Source of the DNA: DASTFY01 sp963813375
GTDB taxonomy: Bacteria > Actinomycetota > Acidimicrobiia > Acidimicrobiales > Ilumatobacteraceae
DNA: 64,000 bases
Reading direction: 5' to 3'
Assembly: GCA_963813375.1 (NCBI GenBank)
Contig: CAWEYT010000021.1
Span: forward strand, 1-64,000
In this document: piece after piece, positions 36,403-45,992 of the stretch
Numbering within the stretch: the first letter of the stretch is position 1
Layout: the number at the start of each line of letters is the position of its first letter
Program-made: the position numbers and the translations under genes
The notes under the pieces: model-generated
The model's database searches: none
Seen by the model: the letters and a program-made list of their open reading frames with translations, nothing else
Told to the model about the DNA's origin: nothing

Positions 36403-37340
36403 ATGCGTGTCGTCGTCGCCCTTGGTGGCAACGCCTTGCTGAGGCGAGGCGAGGAGATGACCAGCGAGAACCAGCGCGAGAACGTGCGCGTCGCGTGCGA
36501 CGCGCTCGCCCCGGTGGCCATGGAGCACGAGCTGGTGATCTCGCACGGGAACGGCCCGCAGGTCGGGTTGCTCGCGCTCCAGGGCGCTGCCTACGAGAAG
36601 GTGCCGACCTACCCGCTGGACGTGCTCGGTGCCGAGACCCAGGGGATGATCGGCTACCTGGTCGAGCAGGAGCTCGGGAACCGGTTGCCGTTCGAGCGGC
36701 CCCTGGCGACCCTCCTCACGATGATCGAGGTGGACCCCGACGATCCCGCGTTCCAGGACCCCTCGAAGCCGATCGGTCCGATCTACGACCGTGCGGCGGC
36801 GGACGCCCTGAAGGCCGAACGGGGGTGGACGTTCAAGCTCGACGGCGACGCGTTCCGGCGCGTCGTGCCCTCGCCCGAGCCGAAGCGCATCTTCGAGCTG
36901 CGCCAGATCCAGTGGCTGCTCGAACGCGAGACCGTGGTGATCTGCGCCGGCGGCGGCGGCATCCCGGTCGCGTACAGCCGGGGCGTCAGCTCGTTGGAGT
37001 CGAAGCGGTCATCGACAAGGACCGCGCCAGTGCGCTCCTCGCGCCAGGACCTGAAGGCCGACGTCTTCGTGATGGCCACCGATGCGGACGCGGTGTACGT
37101 CGATTGGGGCAAGCCGACCTCGAGGGCGATCGCTCGAGCACATCCGGACGCGCTCATGGAGCACTCGTCGGAGTTCGGGGCGGGGTCCATGCTGCCGAAG
37201 GTGTCGGCGGCCTGCGATTTCGCCCGGTCGTCGGGCGGGAAGGCCGCCATCGGCGGGTTGTCCGACATCGGCGGGATGCTCGAGGAGAAGGCGGGCACGA
37301 TCGTGAGCGCCGACGTCGACGGCATCGAGTACTCGCGTGA
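36403..37340 (+). CDS. arcC: Carbamate kinase (frameshifted)
   Basis: ATG 36403 (MRVVVALGGNALLRRGEEMT), 41 bases after the antiporter stop. VVALGGNALL is the phosphate-binding start; ISHGNGPQVGLLALQ and YPLDVLGAETQGMIGYLVEQ follow, then FKLDGDAFRRVVPSPEPKRI and VVICAGGGGIPVAYSR. A short out-of-frame piece (36980-37040) is bridged by RQLVGVEAVIDKDRASALLA in another frame, which has the catalytic Lys of VIDKD. The end is KADVFVMATDADAVYVDWGK and GSMLPKVSAACDFARSSGG. The main frame stays open into arcA; the intended stop is probably the TGA near 37340. It makes ATP and carbamate from carbamoyl phosphate in the ADI pathway. Confidence 0.88.
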
Positions 37341-37375
37341 AGCCTTCCGAAACACTGCTGAAGGAGGACAGACAG

Positions 37376-38595
37376 ATGCCATTCGGAGTTCATTCGGAGG
37401 TCGGCAAGCTTCGCAAGGTGATGGTTCACCGGCCCGGTCTGGAGCACACGCGCCTCACGCCGTCGAACGCAGCGGACCTGCTGTTCGACGATGTGATCTG
37501 GGTGAAGCGCGCCAAGGAGGAGCACGACGCGTTCACCGAGTCGATGCGTGAACGGGAGTGGAGGTGTTCTACGCCGAGGAGCTGTTCGCCGAGGCGCTGA
37601 AGGAGCCCGCCGCCAAGGAGTGGGTCTGCGACCACGTGCTCAACGAGCGGATGATCGGCACCTCCCTCGCCCGCCAGGCGCGGGAGTTCGTGGCGACCCA
37701 GGATCCGGCCCGCGTCGCGGACTTGCTCATCGGTGGCATCACACGCGCCGACCTGTCCGAAGCGAAAGGCCTGTTGTGGGAGTCGACCGACCCGACCCAC
37801 ATGCTCCTCCCACCGCTGCCGAACTTCCTGTTCCAACGCGATCCTTCGTGCTGGATCTTCGGCGGGGTGACCCTCAACCCGATGGCGAAGCCCGCCCGCA
37901 AGCCCGAGACGATGATCGTCGAGGCCATCTACAGGTTCCACCCGATGTTCGCCGCCGAAGGCGTGCGCGTGTGGTTCGGTGGAGCCGCCGAGGACTGGGG
38001 GCGGAGCACCGTGGAAGGCGGCGACGTCCAACCGATCGGCAACGGTGTGGTCATGATCGGCATGGGCGAGCGCACGTCACCTCAGGCCGTCTCCCTGATC
38101 GCCCGCGAGCTCTTCAAAGCCGATGCCGCGAGGACGGTCCTGGCCGTCGTCCTTCCCCGGGACCGCAGCTACATGCACCTCGACACGGTCATCACGATGG
38201 TGGACCGTGACGCGGTGACGGCCTTTCCCAAGGTCGTCGACGGCGCGCGGGTGTGGGCCGTCAAGCCGGGAGACACCCCGGAGGAGACGGTCATCGAGAA
38301 GTTGTCGGAGTCGCTCGTCGAAGCGATGGGCAAACACCTCGGGATCGGACAGATGAGGGTGATTTCCACCGGTGGCGACGAGTTCGAAGCGGAGCGCGAG
38401 CAGTGGGACGACGGCAACAACGTCGTCGCCCTCGAGCCGGGAGTCGTCATCGGCTACGAGCGCAACACCTTCACGAACACGAAGCTCCGCAAAGCGGGCA
38501 TCGAAGTGATCACCATCTCGGGCTCGGAGCTGGGTCGAGGCCGGGGCGGCGGCCATTGCATGACGTGTCCGCTCGAACGTGACGCCGCCGACTGA
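37376..38595 (+). CDS. arcA: Arginine deiminase (one frameshift)
   Basis: ATG 37376 sits 9 bases after AAGGAGG. About 406 residues. MPFGVHSEVGKLRKVMVHRP (HRPG), then a lost G in a short run near 37554 changes the frame before VEVFYAEELFAEALKE. Catalytic residues are visible: FLFQRDPSCWIFGG (substrate Asp/Arg), DWGRSTVEGGDVQPIGNGVV (Glu of EGGD), RSYMHLDTVITMVD (His) and RGRGGGHCMTCPL (nucleophile Cys). It hydrolyses arginine to citrulline and ammonia in the cytoplasm. Second enzyme of the operon antiporter-arcC-arcA-arcB; arcB begins 14 bases after its stop. Confidence 0.93.
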
Positions 38596-38608
38596 GAAGG
38601 GTGCTTCC

Positions 38609-39611
38609 ATGTACAACCTCCACAACCGCAGCTTCCTCAAGGAGATCGACTTCACTCCGCAGGAGTTCCGCTTCCTGTTGCAGCTCTCCGAGGCGATCAA
38701 ACTCGCCAAGTACGCCGGGACCGAGACGAAGCGCCTGGCCGGCAAGGAGATTGCTCTGATCTTCGAGAAGACCTCGACCCGGACCCGCTCGGCGTTCGAG
38801 GTTGCGGCCTTCGATCAGGGAGCGCACGTCACCTACCTCGACCCCTCGGGTTCACAGATGGGCCACAAGGAGTCGGTCGCCGACACGGCACGCGTGCTCG
38901 GCCGGATGTACGACGCCATCGAGTTCCGCGGCAATCGCCAGGCAGACGTCGAGGAGCTCGCGGAATATGCCGGTGTGCCCGTGTACAACGGACTGACCGA
39001 CGAGTGGCATCCGACGCAGATGCTCGCCGACTTCCTCACGATGCACGAGCACTCCTACAAGCCGTACGACGCGCTCGAGGTACGCGTTCTTGGGCGATTG
39101 CCGATTCAACATGGGTCGGTCACTGCTGGTCACCGGTGCGTTGCTGGGCTCGGACGTCCGCCTCGTCGGCCCTCGTGAGCTCTGGCCTCCCGAGGACATC
39201 GTCGCCACCGCCCACGAGCTCGCAGGCCGGAGTGGCGCGACGATCACCATCACCGACGACCTGGACGCCGGCGTGAATGAGGCCGATTTCGTCCACACCG
39301 ACGTGTGGGTGTCGATGGGCGAACCGAAAGAGGTCTGGCAGGAGCGGGTGAACCTGCTTCGCGGCTTCCAGATCAACGGCGACCTCATGAAGCGCACCGG
39401 CAACCCCCGAGTCAAGTTCATGCACTGCCTGCCCGCGTTCCACGATACGAACACCAAGGTCGGCGGCGAGATGATGAACGCCCTCGGGATGCCCGACGGC
39501 ATCGAGGTCACCAACGAGATCTTCGAATCCCCGGCGAGCGTGGTGTTCGACCAGGCGGAGAACCGTCTGCATACGATCAAAGCCATCCTCATCGCCACGC
39601 TCGGAGGGTAA
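38609..39611 (+). CDS. arcB: Ornithine carbamoyltransferase, catabolic type (one frameshift)
   Basis: ATG 38609 (MYNLHNRSFLKEIDFTPQEF). Carbamoyl phosphate loop FEKTSTRTRSAFEVAAFDQG (STRTR) and DPSGSQMGHKESVADTARVL are clear, as is GLTDEWHPTQMLADFLTMHE (HPTQ). The frame shifts near 39080 and continues with FLGDCRFNMGRSLLVTGALL, TDVWVSMGEPKEVW (SMG loop) and FMHCLPAFHDTNT (ornithine-binding HCLP). About 335 residues, as expected. In this operon it runs catabolically: citrulline plus phosphate to ornithine plus carbamoyl phosphate, which arcC then uses. Ornithine is presumably exported by the upstream antiporter. Confidence 0.9.
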
Positions 39612-39742
39612 GTCCGACCGGTGGGCGAGCTCGGCGCTCGACCGCTGCTGCGTGCTCCAACGCTACGACCTCGAACCATGAGATGACCCGGCCCTCATGA
39701 CCCGAAGGTCGCAGGTCAAGACCTACGCCCGTCAGTACGTGT

Positions 39743-40798
39743 TCAGGCGTTTCGCCCGCCCTTCGGCGCGGCCTTTCCCTCAGCGGGTGAACGCGGCAGG
39801 ACGCAGGGGGTCGACGCGTAGGCGCGCGCTTCGTCGACGATGCGTCGCAGGGTGGCGTCGATCAAGCGCGTGTCGGCATCGAGCCTGCGGAAGCGGGGAA
39901 CGACGCTCGTCACGAGCCATCGCCAGCGGTCGTCGAAGCGGGTGATCCTCGGCCACGCTTGCGCGCGCACGGCGTACGGGACTCCCCGTGTGAGCGAGTA
40001 GAGGTAGAACGAGGTGAAGTACGCAACTTCCCGCCGCACTCCACGGACCTCGAAGGTCGTGGCCGAGCCGATCGAGACGAGCCTGGCGAACGCGCACGAG
40101 AGGAGATCGAAGTTGGGTTGCACCAAGGCGCGCTGCTCGTGCTCGAGGAGCTGGACGTTTCCCGCCCAGATGAGATCATCGGCCGTCCGTCGAGCCGCTG
40201 CCGACGCGGTCGCGTCCTCCAAGACACGGCGTCCTTGGTCGATTGCCTCGAAGCCGGAGAGGATGGGTGCGTAGTGGCGGTCCGCTTGCAGGAGAGCGCG
40301 TAGACGTTCGATCCCGTCGTCGGCAGTGACGTACGCCAGGTGGACCCAGAAGATGTCGTCGAAGATGGCGTTGTTCGTCGCCCGAATCGTGTTCACGTCC
40401 TCCGTCAGCAGCACCTTCCGCCGACCCAGGCTGCGTGGGATGTCGACGTAGCCGGTGCGATCGGTGTCCAGCTGGAGAGGGAAGAGGGCGAGCCGGACGT
40501 GGTGTGACGCGATTGCGGCCATCCCGGCCCACTTGAAGCACGCGGGCCGGAGCATGTAGATCCAGGCATAACGTGAGGAGATCTCCATGTTGCGGTGGAA
40601 TGCGCAGCACTGGACGCTCAGGAGACGGTCGGACACCGCCTTCCATCCCGCGATCGTGTCCGGCGGCCCGTTCGGGGAGACGAGCTCGTATGGATCGGGG
40701 ATGCGGTCCTCGGCCTCGGGAGTCGCGCGGTCCGAGTCACCCGTGCCTCCCCGTCCTGGCCAGATCCTGAGGTGTCGACCGGCACGTGCGGAGCCCAC
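39743..40798 (-). CDS. Hypothetical helical protein
   Basis: 351 residues, intact, from a GTG at 40798 that lies 5 bases after the stop of the gene before it on this strand. Contains LSVQCCAFHRNMEISSRYAW IYMLRPACFKWAGMAAIASH, NTIRATNNAIFDDIFWVHLA YVTADDGIERLRALLQAD and FDLLSCAFARLVSIGSATTF. Mostly helical with several His, Trp and aromatic clusters; no signal peptide or clear membrane helix. I do not recognise a characterised family. It appears to be co-transcribed with a SnoaL-like and a chloroperoxidase-like gene. The first 30 residues are low complexity, so the true start may be internal. Confidence 0.65.
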   Translation of the reverse strand: MGSARAGRHLRIWPGRGGTGDSDRATPEAEDRIPDPYELVSPNGPPDTIAGWKAVSDRLLSVQCCAFHRNMEISSRYAWIYMLRPACFKWAGMAAIASHHVRLALFPLQLDTDRTGYVDIPRSLGRRKVLLTEDVNTIRATNNAIFDDIFWVHLAYVTADDGIERLRALLQADRHYAPILSGFEAIDQGRRVLEDATASAAARRTADDLIWAGNVQLLEHEQRALVQPNFDLLSCAFARLVSIGSATTFEVRGVRREVAYFTSFYLYSLTRGVPYAVRAQAWPRITRFDDRWRWLVTSVVPRFRRLDADTRLIDATLRRIVDEARAYASTPCVLPRSPAEGKAAPKGGRNA

Positions 40799-40802
40799 GA
40801 CG

Positions 40803-41258
40803 TCAGCTCACGATCTGAGGGGCGACAGCTTCTTCGAGGCCCGCGGCGGCTTGGGCGTCGAGCGCGCGGGCGACGGCTTGTGAGTCCTCGAAGACGTCGA
40901 GCGCGTGGATCTTGCCCCACCGCAGGGTGATCACGTGGATGGCGTGTTGGAAGTACGGGTCGCCGTTCAGGAGGGTTGCGGTGCCGTCCCACTGCACGAA
41001 CACCGTGGTGTTCCATGGCCAGCCCTTCACCCAGATGCTGTTGATCTCGAGATGGAGGCTGGGCAGGACACGGGCGAGGCGTTCGAACCACCGCCGCAGC
41101 GTGTCTCTGTCGTGACGTTCCCCACCGATCGCGTGTGTGCCGAGGAATCGGTGGTGCACAGTGGGTGCGATCGAGTCCATCAGCGCATCCCACCGATGGT
41201 TGTTGACGTGGTCGAAGCTCTGTCGGATCCTGCTCTTGACGATCAAGCCGTAGATCAT
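40803..41258 (-). CDS. SnoaL-like/NTF2-fold protein
   Basis: 151 residues from ATG 41258, intact. The alpha-helix start RIRQSFDHVNNHRWDALMDS IAPTVHHRFLG and the sheet part LHLEINSIWVKGWPWNTTVF VQWDGTATL, HAIHVITLRWGKIHALDVFE, are typical of the ketosteroid-isomerase-like NTF2 superfamily. The pocket residues do not reveal the substrate. It lies 46 bases after a chloroperoxidase-like hydrolase on the same strand, so the two may work on one substrate. Confidence 0.78.
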   Translation of the reverse strand: MIYGLIVKSRIRQSFDHVNNHRWDALMDSIAPTVHHRFLGTHAIGGERHDRDTLRRWFERLARVLPSLHLEINSIWVKGWPWNTTVFVQWDGTATLLNGDPYFQHAIHVITLRWGKIHALDVFEDSQAVARALDAQAAAGLEEAVAPQIVS

Positions 41259-41303
41259 TGGATATCAGTCCTCGAGGTTGCGACGGTGCTGGAGTGCGCC
41301 GGC

Positions 41304-42125
41304 TCAGCGCTTGATGAAGTCGAGAAGGTCGGCGTTGAACTGCTCGGTGTGGGTGGCGAACAGTCCGTGCGACGCCCCCGGGTAGACGTTCAGCTCGGCG
41401 CCCTGGACGATCTGGGCGGCCAGACGGGCGGACGCGTCGATGGGGACGATCTGGTCGTCGTCGCCGTGGATGATGAGCGTCGGCACGTCGATCTTCGTCA
41501 GGTCGTCGTTGAAGTCGGTCTCGGAGAACTGCCGGATGCAGTCGTGGGCCGCCTTGAGGCCGACCTGCATGCCCATCAGCCAGAACTGGTCGCGGACGCC
41601 TTGCGATACGTCGGATCCCGGTCGGTTGGCGCCGTAGAACGGGACGGCCAGGTCGGCGTAGAGCTGTGACCGGTCGGCGAGCACCTTGGCCCGCATCTCG
41701 TCGAAGACGTCGATGGGGGTGCCGTTCGGGTTGTCGACGGTCTGCAGCATCAGCGGCGGGATGGCCCCGACGAGCACCACCTTGCTGACGCGGGCCGTGC
41801 CGTGGCGGGCGACGTAGCGCACGACTTCGCCGCCGCCCGTGGAGTGCCCGACGAGCACGACATCGCGCAGGTCCAGCGTGTCGATCACGGCGGCGAGGTC
41901 GTCCGCGTAGTCGTCCATCGTGTTGCCGTTCCACGGCTGGCTCGAGCGGCCGTGCCCGCGACGGTCGTGGGCGACAGCCCGGAAGCCGTTCGAGGCCATG
42001 AACAGGAGCTGTGGGTCCCACACGTCGGCGTTGAGGGGCCAGCCGTGGCTGAACACCACGGCGTTGCCGGTGCCCCAGTCCTTGTAGAAGATCTGCGTCC
42101 CGTCCTTCGTGGTGACGTATCCCAT
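41304..42125 (-). CDS. Alpha/beta hydrolase, non-haem chloroperoxidase/esterase type
   Basis: 273 residues from ATG 42125 (MGYVTTKDGTQIFYKDWGTG). The oxyanion region VFSHGWPLNADVWDPQLLFM, then AHDRRGHGRSSQPWNGNTMD DYADDLAAVIDTLDL, nucleophile Ser in VLVGHSTGGGEVVRYVARHG, acid in LIIHGDDDQIVPIDASARLA and His in YPGASHGLFATHTEQFNADL. This is the full catalytic triad of cofactor-free haloperoxidases, which also act as esterases or perhydrolases. Cytoplasmic; no signal peptide. First of three minus-strand genes; divergent from a large LuxR regulator across a 187-base gap, which may be its controller. Confidence 0.88.
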   Translation of the reverse strand: MGYVTTKDGTQIFYKDWGTGNAVVFSHGWPLNADVWDPQLLFMASNGFRAVAHDRRGHGRSSQPWNGNTMDDYADDLAAVIDTLDLRDVVLVGHSTGGGEVVRYVARHGTARVSKVVLVGAIPPLMLQTVDNPNGTPIDVFDEMRAKVLADRSQLYADLAVPFYGANRPGSDVSQGVRDQFWLMGMQVGLKAAHDCIRQFSETDFNDDLTKIDVPTLIIHGDDDQIVPIDASARLAAQIVQGAELNVYPGASHGLFATHTEQFNADLLDFIKR

Positions 42126-42312
42126 GGCGGTCTCCTTGATCTCTCGGTGACGACGACCTGAGCATCCGCCGCACGCGCCGGTGTTCGAATCCCCCACCGC
42201 GTAGTCCGCGACCGAGCTCGATTGCCGCCGGATCCCCCAGCGACCACAATCGGCGCGTGGGGCGACCTCCGGCCGCGATGGTCCTGGTCCGTGACGTGCC
42301 GGTGCTGATGGC

Positions 42313-45071
42313 GTGATCCCGCTCGTCGGCCGGGAGTCCGAACAGGCCGAGATCGGTCGCCTCCTCGATCGGGCGCGCGACGGGTCTGAGCGGTGTCCTC
42401 GTCGTTCGGGGGGAGGCCGGGATCGGCAAGACGTGCTTGCTCGACGCCGTGGCGTCGGCGGCGGCGGACTTCGACGTCATCCGGCTGGTCGGCATCGAGT
42501 CCGAGATGCGGCTCGGGTTCGCGGCCCTGCACCAACTCCTGACGCCGTTCCTCGACGGCGTCGACTCGTTGCCGTCACCGCAGGCTCGCGCCCTCAAGGC
42601 GGCCTTCGGGATCAGCGACGACGGCGCACCGGATCAGTTCCTCGTCGGTCTCGCCGCGCTGACGCTCATCACCACCGACGCGGCGACGCGACGCCCGCTG
42701 TTGATCGTCGTCGATGACACGCAGTGGCTGGACCAGGAGAGCGCCGACGCGCTCGGGTTCCTCGCGAGGCGGCTCTACGCCGACCGCATCTGCATGCTGG
42801 TGGCGATGCGTGACGCGATCGAGGACCGCGGGCTGTTCGACGGGCTCCCGTCACTCAGCCTCATCGCGCTCTCAGACGGGGCGGCGGGCGAGCTGTTGGA
42901 CGCGGCCGCTCGGGGGCCACTGGCCGACCACGTCCGTGCTCGCCTCGTCGCCGAGGCGCATGGCAACCCGCTCGCGCTCGTCGAGTTCGGTCGGGAGCTG
43001 TCAACCGACCAGCTCGCCGGAGCCGTGCCGCTGCCCGAGCCGCTCGCCGTCGGCCGGAGACTCGAGCGGCACTTCCTCCGTCAGGTTGGCGTACTGCCAC
43101 CTGCGACCCGGCGACTCCTGCTCGTCGCCGCGGCCGAGCCGACCGGTGACGTCCGTTCGATCTGGCGTGCCGGACGCGAGCTCGACTTCGACGAAGGCGC
43201 GATCGAGCCCGCGCAAGCAGCGGGCCTGCTCGACCTCGGAGCGCAGATCGCGTTCCGCCACCCGCTCATTCGCTCGGCCGTCTACCAAGGCGCCAGTCAG
43301 GCCGATCGGAGTCGAGCCCACGAGGCGTTGGCGGTCGCCTGCGACGCGGAGCGTGATCCTGACCGGAGGGCGTGGCATCGTGCCGCGGCGGCCCGATCTC
43401 CCGATGGTGAGGTCGCTGCTGAGCTCGAGCGTGCCGCGAATCGCGCGGGAAGCCGGGGTAGCCGCGCCGCGTCAGCAGCACTGCTGGCACGCGCCGCGCA
43501 GCTCACGCCGGACCAGGGCGAGCGCGCCAGTCGATTCCTTGGCGCGGCGGCCGCCGACCTGACCGCCGGCAACGTCGTCAGCGCTCAGACCAACCTCGCA
43601 CAGGCGCTTCCTGAGCTCCACGACCCACTACTCCTGGCCCGAGCCCAGCAGCTCCAAGCCACGGTCGCGTTCATCGACTCACGAACGGGGTCCTCCACGC
43701 CGGGGCAGGCGGGAAAGGTCGCCTCGATGATGCTCGACGCGGCGCGGGCGTTCGAGCCGCTGGACGTACATCGCGCCCGCGACGCCGTGTTCGACGCGAT
43801 CCAGATCGCGATCCTCTTCGGCGACTCGAGTGCGGTGTCCGCGGTCGAGGTCGCGGACGTCGCGCGGTCATTCGACCTTCCGGCGGGGACGGTGCCGACC
43901 ACTGCCGATCTCATCCTCGACGCGATCGCCGAACTGATCGCGGAGGGCTACAGCGCCGCGGCTCCGCTGCTTCGCGACGCGCTCGCCGCCGTGCAGGCTG
44001 ACCCCGAGATCCGCAGGGTTCCCCGTCACCTGGCCAGGGCCTGCTGGATCGCCTTCGCGCTCAGCGACGACGACGCGCTGGGTGCGCTGGGGGCCGAGTG
44101 TGCAACGGCCAGCCGCGAGCAGGGCGCTCTCCGAGTGCTCCCCGAAGTCCTCGACTATCTGGGCCTGCGAGAGCTTCGGGCTGGCTCGCTCAACGTCGCC
44201 GAGGACCTCTTCACCGAGGAGATCGAGCTGCACGGAGTGCTCCGTCGGCACAGCGGTCCCGGCGAAGCGGCCCGGCTGATGGTGTCGGCGTGGCGCGGCC
44301 GCGAGACCGAAGTGCGCGCCGAGGCGGCCGAGCTCGCGGCAGAGGCAAGAGGCTTCGGCCTCGTCGTCACATGGACCGAGTACGCGGTGATGATCCTGGA
44401 GCTGGGCCTCGGGAACTACCAGGCGGCGTCATCGCTGGCTGGGGACGACTGGAACGACGACCTGTTGCTCGGAGACCTTCGAGCCGCCGACGCCGTCGAG
44501 GCGCACGTTCGCAGCGGCAACAACCCGGCGGCGTCGACCGCGCTCGCGTACCTGGCGGAACGGGCGGCCGCCAATCAGAGCGCGCTCGACCTCGGACTTC
44601 TCGCTCGGAGCCGAGCCCTGCTGGCGCGCGACTCCGACAGCTGAGGCGCACTACCGCGAGTCGATCGCCACGCTGGACACGAGCGCGACGAGGCTGCACC
44701 TCGCCCGTACCCAGCTCGTCTACGGCGAATGGCTCCGGCGTCAGAAACGGCGCCGCGACGCCCGCCAACAACTCGAGGCGGCACGCGACACCTTCGAGTC
44801 GATGGGCGCCAACGCCTTCGCCGACCGGGCGCGAGTCGAACTGCTCGCGACCGGTGCGCGTGCCCGCAGACGCGTCGACGAGACCCGCCACGACCTCACA
44901 CCGCAGGAGTGGCAGATCGCCCGCCTCGCCGCCGCCGGAGCGACCAATCCCGAGATCGGCACCCGTCTCTTCATCAGCGCCAACACCGTGGACTACCACC
45001 TCCGCAAGGTGTACCGAAAGCTCGACATCAAGTCGCGACAGGAGCTCCCGAGCGTCGTGTCGGGCGACTGA
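42313..45071 (+). CDS. LuxR family STAND-ATPase regulator (two frameshifts)
   Basis: GTG 42313 opens IPLVGRESEQAEIGRLLDRA; one base is off near 42385, then LSGVLVVRGEAGIGKTCLLD gives Walker A and LLIVVDDTQWLDQESADALG Walker B. The ATPase carries a winged helix (LDLGAQIAFRHPLIRSAVY) and a long TPR-like helical region to 44640. There a shift leads into AEAHYRESIATLDTSATRLH and finally HDLTPQEWQIARLAAAGATN PEIGTRLFISANTVDYHLRK, a LuxR helix-turn-helix. About 915 residues. A large ATP-dependent activator, divergent from the chloroperoxidase operon, its likely target. Confidence 0.87.
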
Positions 45072-45132
45072 TCGGCATCGACTACGCGCCCGGAGGATTC
45101 GAGCAACAGCGAGGGCCGCGCACAGTCATCGC

Positions 45133-45534
45133 GTGGCAAGCGACGATCCACACGGCGTGGTCACCCTGCGAGGTGTCGGGAACATCGACCAGCTCCTGCG
45201 GCGCGCCGTGGCACGGATCGAGGCGCTCGGCCTCGACGTCTATGCCGTGATCGACCACAGCGGCGACGCCGCCGAGGCCGGCGTGACCATGCCTGAGACG
45301 AAGCTCGTGCTCTTCGGGAGCGCGAAGGACCTCACCGCGCTCATGCTCGCCCACCCCCACATCGGCGATCGAGCTCCCCCTCAAGCTGCTGCTCTGCGAG
45401 AGCGACGACGGCCACGTCCTCATCAGCTACCACGCACCTACGACCTCGCCCACCGATACGTCTTGACCGAGGAGGAAGCCGACGCGTTGCGGGTCGTCGA
45501 CGCGATCGCACGACAGACACGGAGCAACGCATGA
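45133..45534 (+). CDS. DUF302 domain protein (two compensating shifts)
   Basis: GTG 45133 opens ASDDPHGVVTLRGVGNIDQL LRRAVARIEALGLDVYAVID HSGDAAEAGVTMPETKLVLF GSAKD, a standard DUF302 alpha-beta fold. Around 45366-45440 the frame changes and back (AIELPLKLLLCESDDGHVLI SYHA in the other frame). It ends YVLTEEEADALRVVDAIAR. About 133 residues. DUF302 proteins are small, soluble and of unknown function, often near stress or redox genes. It may be the tail of the regulator's operon (62-base gap). Confidence 0.75.
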   Translation: MASDDPHGVVTLRGVGNIDQLLRRAVARIEALGLDVYAVIDHSGDAAEAGVTMPETKLVLFGSAKDLTALMLAHPHIGDRAPPQAAALRERRRPRPHQLPRTYDLAHRYVLTEEEADALRVVDAIARQTRSNA

Positions 45535-45661
45535 TCATCGACCTGGCGCGAGCCGCGAGGTCCGGGCCAGCGGGCCGTCGAGCGGCTCCGATGCGACGGC
45601 CACTGGTCCGCGATCGACCCCACGAGGCACACTCGACGTGCACCATCGATCGGAGGCCGCG

Positions 45662-45952
45662 ATGAACGACGTCTGCTCTCATCTGGGCCAGGTCGCCGAT
45701 GTGGCGCCCAGCAGCAGCGGGTGCGAGGACTGCCTGCCGATCGGCGGTCGCTGGGTGCACCTGCGGATGTGCATGACCTGCGGTCACGTCGGCTGCTGCG
45801 ACAACTCTCCGAACCGCCACGCCACCGCGCACTTCCACTCCGCCGGGCATCCGATCATCCAGTCCTACGAACCGGGCGAGGACTGGTGGTACTGCTATGT
45901 CGACGAGCTCGCGTTCGAGGCCGACGGCGCGCCATCCTTCTCCCATCCTTGA
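45662..45952 (+). CDS. UBP-type zinc finger protein
   Basis: 96 residues from ATG 45662, with GGAGGCC just upstream. The Zn-UBP Cys/His ligands are all present: CSHL, GCEDCLPIGGRWVHLRMCMT CGHVGCCDNSPNRHATAHFH SAGHPIIQ, then EDWWYCYVDE. In bacteria this stand-alone finger is common in actinobacteria; the eukaryotic one binds ubiquitin C-termini, but no ubiquitin-like gene is seen here. Role unknown. Convergent with ltrA. Confidence 0.85.
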   Translation: MNDVCSHLGQVADVAPSSSGCEDCLPIGGRWVHLRMCMTCGHVGCCDNSPNRHATAHFHSAGHPIIQSYEPGEDWWYCYVDELAFEADGAPSFSHP

Positions 45953-45992
45953 CGAGTAGTCGGAGGGTCCACCACGTGGCTGAACAGCACGC

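Noticed and set aside
42178..42200. GTGTTCGAATCCCCC resembles a tRNA T-loop
   Set aside because: The flanking bases do not form a T-stem or acceptor stem, and no anticodon or D-arm lies upstream.
44098..45132. N-terminal part of a 478-residue ORF
   Set aside because: Out-of-frame shadow of the LuxR gene; only the DUF302 part after 45133 is real.
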